Shown: piece by piece, positions 1 through 6,936 of the stretch
Layout of the letters: every line of letters starts with the position of its first letter
How positions within the stretch are numbered: position 1 is the stretch's first letter
Source: JAAZLS01 sp964585925
GTDB lineage: Bacteria > Bacillota > Dethiobacteria > DTU022
Direction: 5' to 3'
DNA length: 37,418 nucleotides
NCBI GenBank assembly: GCA_964585925.1
Contig: CAZPFS010000020.1
Location: 1 to 37,418, forward strand
Made by a program: the position numbers and the translations under genes
The notes under the pieces: model-generated
Database searches by the model: none
What the model saw: only the letters and a program-made list of their open reading frames with translations
What the model was told of the DNA's origin: nothing

Positions 1-1
1 C

Positions 2-30
2 CCGGGGACAGACAACCCCGGTAGATTTTT
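2..30 (+). terminator. Possible terminator of an upstream gene
   Basis: CCGGGG (2-7) and CCCCGG (16-21) form a perfect 6-bp stem with an 8-nt loop. A run of five T begins four bases after the stem. The stem is short and the U-run is displaced, so this is only a candidate for the end of a transcript entering from the left edge. Confidence 0.3.
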
Positions 31-78
31 GACAGGATGGAGCGGCGTAAGCACCCATACAACATTTTTTAAAATTAA

Positions 79-124
79 AGAAGAGGCGGTAAACCTTGAA
101 ATTCAAGGGTTCATCGCCTCTTCT
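79..124. other. Long imperfect hairpin
   Basis: GAAGAGGCG (80-88) pairs perfectly with CGCCTCTTC (115-123), extended by A79-T124, and an inner stem CCTTGAA (94-100) pairs with TTCAAGG (102-108). This gives a nearly continuous stem of more than 16 pairs. No T-run follows on the + strand, so a simple intrinsic terminator is doubtful. It may be a stable 3' end or a palindromic remnant element. Confidence 0.45.
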
Positions 125-195
125 ATATTCCCCAACTGTCAAACATGGGATTATATAAATGTGCCATGATTATAACCATATCTTTGGAAAAAAGG

Positions 196-214
196 AATCA
201 CCCGCGGTGTGAAT
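196..214. repeat. Operator-like inverted repeat
   Basis: TCAC-CCGCGG-T-GTGA (198-212) is an inverted repeat with a single unpaired T. The flanks AA and ATT extend the symmetry. It lies about 70 bp upstream of an extended -10 element (279-287), the kind of position a transcription-factor site could occupy. No factor can be named. Confidence 0.3.
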
Positions 215-278
215 TTTCAAATACTTATCTTTAACGAACAGTTTAGATCCAAAATTTAACTATTACAAGGTTGTGATA

Positions 279-287
279 TGGTATAAT
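279..287 (+). promoter_or_regulatory. Extended -10 promoter element
   Basis: TGG-TATAAT matches an extended -10 (TGn plus a perfect TATAAT). No good -35 hexamer lies 16-18 bp upstream. Transcription from here would begin near 294 and run towards metK through a region without a recognisable gene. Confidence 0.35.
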
Positions 288-520
288 TATTTAATGCCAT
301 TAAAACTCACACTAAACGTAACTAGAAGAAACTAAACATTAACACTCGGGAAGAACTGGTTTTGGAGGTGAGCCTCTCAGGGAAAGCGGCAGGGAACAGG
401 GCTGAAAAAGGGAGATTGAACGGGGAAATCGGCTAATCGGCTGCTGGATTTCGAGACCATATGGAACAGGCGGGTGGATTGAACAGATTTCCGTTTACAA
501 ATATTTATCAGCATGATCAT

Positions 521-549
521 TTGACAGCTGTGTTTATTTGGTGTATTTT
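521..549 (+). promoter_or_regulatory. Sigma-A promoter of the metK riboswitch transcript
   Basis: A perfect -35 TTGACA (521-526) is followed by a 17-bp spacer and a -10 TATTTT (544-549). The predicted transcription start near 556-558 lies about 40 nt ahead of the SAM riboswitch, so this is the natural promoter for metK. Confidence 0.75.
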
Positions 550-594
550 AGGCCTGATCATCGGCATATTTTGCTGATTAAATAATATATTTTA

Positions 595-703
595 CTCTTA
601 TCCAGAGCGGAGGAGGGACTGGCCCGATGAATCCCGGCAACCGGATCGTAGATTGCGGTGCCAAATCCTGCGGGGAGGGTAAATCTGCCCCGGGAGATGA
701 GAG
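595..703 (+). promoter_or_regulatory. SAM-I (S-box) riboswitch aptamer
   Basis: The region carries the conserved S-box core: the P1 5' strand CTCTTATC (595-602), the AGAGCGGAGGAGGGACTGGCCC block, then GATGAATCCCGGCAACC with GGTGCCAAATCCTGC after it, and the P1 3' strand GATGAGAG (696-703), which pairs with the 5' strand through one wobble. This family binds S-adenosylmethionine and, in Firmicutes, turns off methionine and SAM synthesis genes by favouring a terminator. It sits directly before metK, so it should give product feedback on SAM synthetase. Assignment is from consensus recognition. Confidence 0.95.
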
Positions 704-713
704 GTCCCGCACC

Positions 714-744
714 AAAGGCCCTCAATCCAAAAGGGGCTTTTTTT
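714..744 (+). terminator. Riboswitch-controlled terminator before metK
   Basis: AAAGGCCC (714-721) pairs with GGGCTTTT (734-741) through one G-T wobble, with a 12-nt loop, and the hairpin runs into seven T (738-744). It lies just downstream of the SAM-I P1 helix and upstream of the metK start, which is the expected expression platform for transcription attenuation when SAM is abundant. Confidence 0.8.
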
Positions 745-782
745 ATTATTGGTCTTTACAAACCAAAAGGGGGAAGTAAAAA

Positions 783-1967
783 TTGACATCGCGGCACCAC
801 CTGTTTACATCTGAATCAGTTACCGAGGGCCATCCGGACAAATTGGCGGATCAGATTTCCGATTCGATTCTGGATGCAATTATCGGCCAGGATCCGGCGG
901 CCCGGGTGGCCACAGAGACCATGGTCACCACCGGCATGGTATTTGTTTGTGGCGAAATTTCAACCGACTGTTATGTGGACATTCCCCACCTGGTGCGGGA
1001 TACAGTGAAGGAAATCGGCTATACCAGGGCCAAGTTTGGTTTTGATGGAGATACATGCGCCGTGATCTGTTCCATAGATGAACAGTCGCCGGATATTGCC
1101 CTGGGAGTGAATCGCTCCTGGGAAGCCAAAGCTGAAAATGCAGGAAATTGTTTCAATCTTCTGGGGGCGGGTGATCAGGGGATGATGATGGGTTTTGCCT
1201 GTACCGAGACCCCGGAGCTGATGCCGATGCCGATCTCGCTGGCTCACCGGCTGGCCAAACGGCTGGCCCAGGTGCGCAAACAGGGGATCCTTGAATATTT
1301 ACGCCCTGACGGGAAAAGCCAGGTTACAGTGGCCTATGAACAGGGGCGCCCGGTCAGTGTGGAAACGGTAGTGATTTCGGCGCAACATTCCAACGAAATC
1401 GGCTTGGATACGATCAGGGAGGATATTGCCCGGCATGTAATTCTGGAGACCGTTCCGGCGGAACTGCTGACGCCGGATACAAAGATCCTGATCAACCCTA
1501 CCGGTAGATTCGTGGTGGGCGGTCCGCAGGGAGATGCAGGGTTGACCGGCCGCAAGCTGATGGTTGATACTTACGGTGGCAGTGTCGCTCACGGCGGAGG
1601 TGCTTTTTCAGGCAAAGATCCCACCAAGGTTGATCGGTCGGCGGCTTATGCCGCCCGCTATGCAGCCAAAAATGTGGTGGCCGCAGGGCTGGCGGAAAAA
1701 TGCCAGCTCCAGGTAGCCTATGCCATTGGGGTGGCTCAACCGGTCTCATTGGCAGTAGATACTTTTGGTACGGGGGTGGTGGAGGACGGCTGTATCGAAG
1801 AGCTGATCCGGCGAAATTTCGATCTTCGCCCGGCGGCGATTATTGAGGAGCTGGATCTTCGCCGCCCCATCTACAAGCAGGTGGCTTCTTATGGCCATTT
1901 CGGCCGCCCGGACCTGGATCTACCCTGGGAACGGCTGGACCGGGTGGCAGATCTGAAACGGGGTTAG
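783..1967 (+). CDS. metK: S-adenosylmethionine synthetase
   Basis: MetK makes S-adenosylmethionine from methionine and ATP, releasing phosphate and pyrophosphate, in the cytoplasm. The 394-residue product is full length for the bacterial family. Visible signatures are the N-terminal ESVTEGHPDK (11-20), the loop GAGDQG (128-133) and the second family signature GGGAFSGKDPTKVDRS (271-286); the C-terminal domain ends normally. The start is a TTG preceded by AAGGGGG (767-773), nine bases upstream, and the N-terminus from there matches the family. Expression is controlled by the SAM-I riboswitch and terminator immediately upstream. It appears monocistronic or loosely linked to recD2: an 86-bp gap with a hairpin follows. 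Confidence 0.98.
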   Translation: MTSRHHLFTSESVTEGHPDKLADQISDSILDAIIGQDPAARVATETMVTTGMVFVCGEISTDCYVDIPHLVRDTVKEIGYTRAKFGFDGDTCAVICSIDEQSPDIALGVNRSWEAKAENAGNCFNLLGAGDQGMMMGFACTETPELMPMPISLAHRLAKRLAQVRKQGILEYLRPDGKSQVTVAYEQGRPVSVETVVISAQHSNEIGLDTIREDIARHVILETVPAELLTPDTKILINPTGRFVVGGPQGDAGLTGRKLMVDTYGGSVAHGGGAFSGKDPTKVDRSAAYAARYAAKNVVAAGLAEKCQLQVAYAIGVAQPVSLAVDTFGTGVVEDGCIEELIRRNFDLRPAAIIEELDLRRPIYKQVASYGHFGRPDLDLPWERLDRVADLKRG

Positions 1968-1990
1968 ACTCCGGCAATTGTAACCTTGTA

Positions 1991-2012
1991 CTGGGCAGCA
2001 GAAGCTGTCCAG
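1991..2012 (+). other. Hairpin between metK and recD2
   Basis: CTGGGCAGC (1991-1999) and GCTGTCCAG (2004-2012) form a 9-bp stem with one G-T wobble and an AGAA tetraloop. No T-run follows, so it does not look like a standard intrinsic terminator. It could stabilise the metK mRNA 3' end. Confidence 0.4.
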
Positions 2013-2053
2013 GGCGACCCGAACAGGGATTGTAAAATTTTGTATCAATAGAA

Positions 2054-4309
2054 TTGTTGGCCCGAGAAATCCGGGAGGTGAAAGAACTGGAGGAATTCAG
2101 CGGCAGCCTGGAACGGATTATCTACTATAACGAAGAAAGCTGTTTCCTGGTAGGCCGCCTGCGTGACCGGGGTGGCGAAGAGATCGCGTTTGTGGGAAAC
2201 TTCCCCCCCTTACAGAAAGAAGAACAGTTGAAGCTGATCGGCTCTTGGGAGGTACACCAGCGTTATGGCCGTCAGTTGGCTGTGGAGCAGTGGGAACGCC
2301 TTCTTCCGGTCACCCCCGAGGGACTTAAGAGGTATCTTTCTTCGGGGCTGATCAAGGGAATCGGCCCTGTGACGGCGGCCGGTATTGTTGATCATTTTGG
2401 AGCGGAAGCACTGGCCATAATTGAGCGGGAACCACAGCGGCTGCAGGAGGTGCCCGGCATTGGATCAAAAAAAGCGACATTGATCACCGCAGGTCTGACC
2501 CGGCACCGTGAAATTCAACAGGCCATGGTTTTTTTACAGGGTTATGGCATCAGCCCCGGGGTCATACTTCGCCTTTACAAACACTACGGGGCGGACACGG
2601 TGGAAAAAGTACGGGAAAACCCTTACCGGTTGGCGGAAGAGGTTTACGGTATTGGCTTTAAAACCGCGGACAGGATTGCCCGAAAGCTGGGTTTGCCGGC
2701 CGGGGCTCCCGAACGGATCGAGGCGGCCATTATCTATTGTTTGGACCGAGCGGCGGAGAAGGGGCATGTCTATCTTCCCCGGGAGGAGCTGACTGCGGCG
2801 GTGGAGGAACTGATCTCGGGGCCGGCGGAACAGCCGGCACTTCCTCCCGACCTGGTTTCCAGATTGCTCATCGAACTTGCCGGCAGCCGCCGGATATTCA
2901 GGATTTCCACCGATTCGGGGGAGGTGGTTTACAAGGCCGCCTATTACTATGCCGAAACCGGAGTGGCCAAGCGGCTTCAGCTGCTTCAAAAAATCCAGAC
3001 CAGTTGGAATACCGCGCAGTATGAAGACATCCTGAACGTTGCTTCCCGGGGCGAGATCCAGCTTACACCGGCCCAACTTCAGGTATTGCAACAGGCGCTG
3101 ACCAGCGGGGTGCTGGTAGTGACCGGGGGGCCTGGTACCGGCAAAACAACCACTATAAAGGCCCTGCTTGGCCTGTTTCATCACCTCCAGCAAAAAGTGC
3201 TGCTGGGCGCTCCCACCGGCAGAGCCGCCCGGCGGGTTACCGAGGCTACCGGGGGAGAGGCCTCGACTATCCACCGGCTGTTGGAATACGGCTACCGGGA
3301 AGGGGAAGGATTTCGCTTTCAACGCCATGAACAGCGGCCGGTCAATGCCCAAGTGGTTATTATCGACGAGGCCTCCATGATGGATCTGCATTTGATGCAT
3401 TCTCTGCTGAAAGCCCTTCCAGAGGGCTGCCGGTTGATACTGGTGGGGGATGTGGATCAATTGCCATCGGTAGGGGCGGGAAGCGTGCTCAGGGATATTA
3501 TTGACTCCGGGAAAGTGCCCACCGTGCGACTGGATAGCATTTTCCGGCAGGCGGGGCAGAGCATGATCATCGTCAATGCTCACCGGGTCAACCAGGGACG
3601 GCTGCCCCGGGCCAATTCCCGTTCCACCGATTTTTTTATCCTGAAGGAGGAGGATCCCGAGAAGGCGGCTGCTCTGGTGGTGCAGCTCTGCTGTGAGCGG
3701 ATTCCCAATTACGGACAGTTTGATCCCCTGGATGATATTCAGGTCATAACGCCCATGCGGCGGACTGCTGCCGGGGTAGAAAAGTTAAATCTCCTGCTTC
3801 AGAGAGCCTTGAATCCGGCCCGGCAAGCAAAACCGGAAATCAATATGCAGGGTGTCATTTTTCGCCTGGGCGACAAGGTCATGCAGGTTCAGAACAATTA
3901 CCAGAAGGAGGTCTTCAACGGAGATATCGGTCGGATCACCTCCTTGGATCTCGAGGAGGGGGAACTTACGGTCAGCTACCCCGACCTGGGCCAGCCGAGG
4001 GAGGTATCCTATGATTTACGTGATCTGGATGAGCTCACCCTGTCTTATGCTGTTTCCGTCCACAAGAGCCAGGGCAGTGAATATCCGGTAATAATAATGC
4101 CGGTTTTAACCCAACACTATCCTCTATTGCAGCGCAATCTTCTGTATACCGGCATTACCAGAGCCCGCCGGATGGCGGTACTGGTGGGGAGCTGGAAGGC
4201 CCTGGCCATTGCGGTCAACAACAACCGGGTGCACCGGCGATACAGCAGCCTGAGCAGGCGGCTGCAGTCCTCGGAAGGGCCGGAAACCGCCGGAGCCGGC
4301 GATGATTAA
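2054..4309 (+). CDS. recD2: RecD2-type SF1B DNA helicase (RecD/TraA family)
   Basis: This is a 5'-3' ATP-dependent DNA helicase of the RecD2 class, found in bacteria independently of RecBCD and linked to genome stability. The 751-residue protein has the RecD2 layout: an N-terminal OB-like region, tandem helix-hairpin-helix motifs (GIGPVTAAG at 102-110 and GIGSKKA at 135-141), Walker A GGPGTGKTT (358-366), Walker B IIDEAS (436-441), a motif III VGDVDQLPS starting at 464, and HKSQGSEYP (from 670) with YTGITRAR near the C-terminus. The start is uncertain: TTG at 2054 lacks a clear ribosome-binding site, and an in-frame GTG at 2078 would keep the conserved ELEEFSGSLERI. The 3' end overlaps comF by 8 nt, suggesting translational coupling. 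Confidence 0.95.
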   Translation: MLAREIREVKELEEFSGSLERIIYYNEESCFLVGRLRDRGGEEIAFVGNFPPLQKEEQLKLIGSWEVHQRYGRQLAVEQWERLLPVTPEGLKRYLSSGLIKGIGPVTAAGIVDHFGAEALAIIEREPQRLQEVPGIGSKKATLITAGLTRHREIQQAMVFLQGYGISPGVILRLYKHYGADTVEKVRENPYRLAEEVYGIGFKTADRIARKLGLPAGAPERIEAAIIYCLDRAAEKGHVYLPREELTAAVEELISGPAEQPALPPDLVSRLLIELAGSRRIFRISTDSGEVVYKAAYYYAETGVAKRLQLLQKIQTSWNTAQYEDILNVASRGEIQLTPAQLQVLQQALTSGVLVVTGGPGTGKTTTIKALLGLFHHLQQKVLLGAPTGRAARRVTEATGGEASTIHRLLEYGYREGEGFRFQRHEQRPVNAQVVIIDEASMMDLHLMHSLLKALPEGCRLILVGDVDQLPSVGAGSVLRDIIDSGKVPTVRLDSIFRQAGQSMIIVNAHRVNQGRLPRANSRSTDFFILKEEDPEKAAALVVQLCCERIPNYGQFDPLDDIQVITPMRRTAAGVEKLNLLLQRALNPARQAKPEINMQGVIFRLGDKVMQVQNNYQKEVFNGDIGRITSLDLEEGELTVSYPDLGQPREVSYDLRDLDELTLSYAVSVHKSQGSEYPVIIMPVLTQHYPLLQRNLLYTGITRARRMAVLVGSWKALAIAVNNNRVHRRYSSLSRRLQSSEGPETAGAGDD

Positions 4310-5021
4310 GTTTTATCAAATTGTCCGGCGCTGGCCGGAGGCGGTCTGGCGCCTGCTCTATCCTCCGCGCTGTTTGATCTGCAAGGCGGTGTTGGAGATT
4401 CCCGATCCTCTAGCACCCCCCTGCTGCCGTAAATGCCTGGCCGACCTTCCTCCGGCCAGGCTGTATTGCCCCCACTGCGGCAGTTTCAACCGGGATCCGG
4501 GACCATGCTGCCCCGATGGAGGCTCTTTGAGATCCCTGTTTGCCCTCTCTCTTTATCAGGGTGAGTGGCGGAAGATGCTTCACCGGTTGAAATATCGGGG
4601 AGAACGCAGACTATCACGCCCCCTTGGGAATTGGTTGGGAACGGCCTTGCTCGAAACGGGTTGGTCCCCTGATCTGATCACCTTTATCCCCCTGCACCCC
4701 CGCAAGGCTCTTGAACGGGGTTATAATCAATCGGAACTGATTGCCCGCAGAGTAGCAGGGGTACTCGGTTTACCGCTGATCCCGATTTTAAAAAAAATAA
4801 AAGACACCCCTTCTCAAACCGAACTCTCCCGGATTGAACGCTATAAAAATGCGGAGGGGGCGTTTGCATCGATCAAATTCATTCCCCCGGGAAGCACTGT
4901 TTTACTGGTGGATGATATTTATACTACCGGTGCCACCATGAAAGGGGCGGCAGAGGTGTTGAGTCGCGCCGGGGCAACTGTATATGGGGCGGTAGCGGCT
5001 TTTCAAAGCCACATCTGCTGA
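4302..5021 (+). CDS. comFC: ComF family phosphoribosyltransferase-like competence protein
   Basis: ComFC proteins are needed for DNA uptake in competent bacteria and are structurally phosphoribosyltransferases with an N-terminal zinc finger. The 239-residue product has cysteine pairs at C24/C27, C41-C45, C56/C59 and C69/C70 and a C-terminal PRPP-binding motif VDDIYTTGAT (203-212). The length is normal. The ATG lies inside the end of recD2 (8-nt overlap), so the two are cotranscribed and probably translationally coupled. The helicase partner ComFA is not in the window, and the usual comFA-comFC pairing is replaced by recD2-comFC. A role in DNA processing or repair is plausible, but actual competence cannot be inferred. 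Confidence 0.9.
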   Translation: MIKFYQIVRRWPEAVWRLLYPPRCLICKAVLEIPDPLAPPCCRKCLADLPPARLYCPHCGSFNRDPGPCCPDGGSLRSLFALSLYQGEWRKMLHRLKYRGERRLSRPLGNWLGTALLETGWSPDLITFIPLHPRKALERGYNQSELIARRVAGVLGLPLIPILKKIKDTPSQTELSRIERYKNAEGAFASIKFIPPGSTVLLVDDIYTTGATMKGAAEVLSRAGATVYGAVAAFQSHIC

Positions 5022-5069
5022 GAAGCGGTTTCAAGGGCGTTTTTTTGTGACCAATTTAGTGATTTTTAG

Positions 5070-5096
5070 GTAGGAATTTTATACCTGTCGGGGAAT
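5070..5096 (+). promoter_or_regulatory. Candidate sigma-H-type promoter of hpf
   Basis: GTAGGAATT (5070-5078) and GGGGAAT (5090-5096) match the Bacillus sigma-H consensus RnAGGAwWW and RnnGAAT, separated by 11 bp. That spacing is about one base shorter than in the classic spoVG promoter. Bacillus subtilis hpf (yvyD) is known to be sigma-H and sigma-B dependent, which makes the site biologically sensible. A transcription start near 5103 would leave the ATG at 5101 outside the mRNA and favours the ATG at 5131. Confidence 0.45.
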
Positions 5097-5130
5097 ATTA
5101 ATGGTAGGAGCAAGAAAAAGGAGGATGCTC

Positions 5131-5667
5131 ATGGATATAATGGTCAGGGGAAAAAACATCGAAGTCACTCCGGCGTTGGTGGAATATGCCAACAGGAAAC
5201 TGGGGAAACTCTCCAAATTCTTTGGACAGGAGGCCGGTGCCCAGGTGGCGATGAGCGTGGTCAGGGAAAACCATATAGTGGAGGTCACGGTAAATATTAA
5301 TGGTTTGATCCTGCGTGGTGAGGAATCGACCGGCGACATGTATGCTTCCATTGATATGGTTGTTGCCAAGCTGGAAAAGCAGGTCACCAAGTATAAAACC
5401 CGCCTGAACAAATCCATGCGAAATAAAAGGCTGCGGGCAGCCAATGAAAAACTTATTTCCCCGTTTTCCGGCGAAGAATTTGAAGATAGAAAAATAGTCA
5501 AGACCAAAAGTTTCCCCCTGAAACCGATGGATCTGGAAGAGGCCATTCTGCAGATGAACCTGCTTGGACACAGTTTTTTTGTGTTCGCCAATGCCCAAAG
5601 CAACAGGGTAAACGTTCTTTATCAGAGACAGGATGGTGACTATGGGTTGATAGATCCGGAAATTTAA
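5131..5667 (+). CDS. hpf: Ribosome hibernation promoting factor, long form
   Basis: Long-form HPF binds the 30S decoding region and dimerises 70S ribosomes into inactive 100S particles in stationary phase or stress. The product from the ATG at 5131 is 178 residues: an N-terminal S30AE domain (about 1-95, beginning MDIMVRGKNIEVTPALVEY), a linker, and the C-terminal dimerisation domain (from about 120, containing IVKTKSFPLKPM and ending DYGLIDPEI). I chose 5131 because GGAGG (5120-5124) lies six bases upstream. Starting at 5101 would add ten basic residues not expected in the family and has a poor ribosome-binding site. A sigma-H-like promoter lies just upstream. Confidence 0.95.
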   Translation: MDIMVRGKNIEVTPALVEYANRKLGKLSKFFGQEAGAQVAMSVVRENHIVEVTVNINGLILRGEESTGDMYASIDMVVAKLEKQVTKYKTRLNKSMRNKRLRAANEKLISPFSGEEFEDRKIVKTKSFPLKPMDLEEAILQMNLLGHSFFVFANAQSNRVNVLYQRQDGDYGLIDPEI

Positions 5668-5689
5668 TAAATTTTTCAAAGGATCGTGC

Positions 5690-6811
5690 ATGCAGGAAAA
5701 AATCAGTGTAGTTATTTTTGAGGGAACATCGCCAGCCAGCCAGGTAGAAGCAGAGCTGTCTTCAGTACGAACCGCCGCTCTGTTGGATAATCTGGATAAG
5801 CTGAAACGGGTAGCTGAAATCGGCAGGGTTTACCTGTCCACCAATGATTGCCTGCTGGCGGAACTGGCTCGGGCGGCAGGGGTCACCGTAATACTAAACC
5901 GCCTTTCCCCCGGCTCCTTTCATTTCGGGGAAAAACTCAAACAGTTGATCCTGAGGTACCGTTTGTCCAAGGTTTTTTATTTTGGCGGGGCCGGATGTCC
6001 CCTGATCAGGGAGGAAGAAATAGCGGCGATCTGCCGGCGCCTGTCAGGAAGCAACAGCCTGCTCTATGCCAACAATCCCCAGTCCGCCGATCTGGTTGCA
6101 TTCACCGTTGACGGGGATGTTTCCCGCCTTGACCTCCCGGCGATGGACAACAACCTGGCCACCGCCCTGCGAGATCAAATGGGCCTGGGGTTGCAGCTGA
6201 TGCCGCTTACCCGGGGGCTCCTGTTCGATCTGGATACCCCTGCCGATGCCCTGGTGCTGGGAGACAGCCCTTTTGCCGGGCCCAGGGCCGGAGCCTGTCT
6301 GGCCGGCCTGAATTGGGACTATTCCCGTTTGCGGCGGGCCAAGGAGGCTCTTAAAGGCCATTATCAGGAGGTGGCGCTTATCGGCCGGGTAGGGGCACCG
6401 GTGATGGCGCGCCTCAACTCTACCCTGAGGATCCGGCTGCGGGTCTTTTCCGAAGAGCGGGGAATGAAAGCCCTGGGCCGGGTGGAGGCGGAGCGGGTCG
6501 TTTCCCTGATGGGCGGCCTGATAGATCATGCAGGGCTGCCCGGATTCTTTGGCTGCCTTTCCCGGGTTGCGGGAGCGGCATTTATTGATACCCGGGTGCT
6601 GATGGCTCATTATCGGTATAAATTAAGCGAGCGGGAGCGATTCCTTTCGGATCTGGGCAGATTTGAAGAAATAGATCATCCCTGGCTGAAAAGTTTTACC
6701 CGGGAAGCGCTCCGCTGCCCCATCCCGGTGCTGTTGGGCGGGCATTCCCTGGTATCGGGAAGTCTGTGGGCGATCGCGGATGAACTGTGCTCCGGCAACA
6801 GCCGGACCTAG
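5690..6811 (+). CDS. Uncharacterised protein with CofC/MobA-like nucleotidyltransferase features
   Basis: I do not recognise a characterised family for this 373-residue protein. The N-terminal half (about 1-190) resembles small NTP transferases of the CofC/MobA type: alternating strands and helices, VYLSTNDCLLAELARAAGV at 48-66, a YFGGAGCPLI segment (97-106) where those enzymes have a metal-binding acidic loop, and FDLDTPAD (179-186), close to the DIDTPEDL motif of CofC-like guanylyltransferases. The very N-terminus lacks an obvious GGxSxRMG nucleotide-binding loop, so catalysis is doubtful. The C-terminal half contains SEERGMKALGR and VLLGGHSLVSGSLW, which I cannot place. AAAGGA lies ahead of the ATG, and hpf ends 22 bp upstream, so it is probably cotranscribed with hpf. 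It has no membrane segment. Function unknown. Confidence 0.7.
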   Translation: MQEKISVVIFEGTSPASQVEAELSSVRTAALLDNLDKLKRVAEIGRVYLSTNDCLLAELARAAGVTVILNRLSPGSFHFGEKLKQLILRYRLSKVFYFGGAGCPLIREEEIAAICRRLSGSNSLLYANNPQSADLVAFTVDGDVSRLDLPAMDNNLATALRDQMGLGLQLMPLTRGLLFDLDTPADALVLGDSPFAGPRAGACLAGLNWDYSRLRRAKEALKGHYQEVALIGRVGAPVMARLNSTLRIRLRVFSEERGMKALGRVEAERVVSLMGGLIDHAGLPGFFGCLSRVAGAAFIDTRVLMAHYRYKLSERERFLSDLGRFEEIDHPWLKSFTREALRCPIPVLLGGHSLVSGSLWAIADELCSGNSRT

Positions 6812-6815
6812 ACTC

Positions 6816-6845
6816 TTGTCTACAGGGTTTTGGCTATGATAAAAT
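6816..6845 (+). promoter_or_regulatory. Candidate sigma-A promoter before secA
   Basis: TTGTCT (6816-6821) and TAAAAT (6840-6845) are separated by 18 bp, and an overlapping TATGAT precedes the -10. The site starts just after the upstream stop codon, giving a leader of about 85 nt before secA that contains a small hairpin. Confidence 0.5.
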
Positions 6846-6873
6846 GTTATACCGCTACGGGTTGAATGTGTTG

Positions 6874-6894
6874 AGGAACCGCAGGGTTCCTTTT
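6874..6894 (+). other. Hairpin with short T-run in the secA leader
   Basis: AGGAACC (6874-6880) pairs perfectly with GGTTCCT (6885-6891) around a GCAG loop and is followed by TTT. It could be a weak terminator for the upstream gene or an attenuator-like element in the secA leader. The T-run is too short to decide. Confidence 0.4.
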
Positions 6895-6936
6895 GCGTAT
6901 TGGTAATAACCGGCGGGTAAAAGGAGGCCTTCGTTT

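Larger units (their letters stand above)
1..594. other. Gene-free leader region upstream of metK
   Basis: No convincing coding region was found on either strand in this stretch. It is more AT-rich than the rest of the window and holds, in order: a small GC hairpin at 2-21 followed by a T-run, a long imperfect hairpin at 79-124, an operator-like inverted repeat at 198-212, an extended -10 element at 279-287 and the metK promoter at 521-549. A direct repeat of ATCGGCT occurs around 428-443. The stretch between about 290 and 480 could be transcribed from the 279-287 element, but I recognise no known RNA family in it and no start codon at a proper distance from the GGAGGTGAG near 365. Confidence 0.5.

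Noticed and set aside
2..172. Open frame without start codon at the left edge, as the 3' end of an upstream gene
   Set aside because: It reads straight through the long hairpin at 79-124 and the translation shows no recognisable family or codon pattern. A terminator-like hairpin at 2-30 argues that the upstream gene ends before or at the window edge.
2534..3583. Long - strand open frames opposite recD2, secA, uvrB and uvrA (for example 2534-3583, 8944-9906, 22044-23255, 25535-26599)
   Set aside because: They are antisense shadows of strongly conserved genes in GC-rich codon usage, with no family motifs of their own.
5022..5050. Terminator after comFC
   Set aside because: A seven-T run is present (5041-5047), but the preceding stem (AAGCG/CGTTT) is only five pairs with a wobble and overlaps the T-run.
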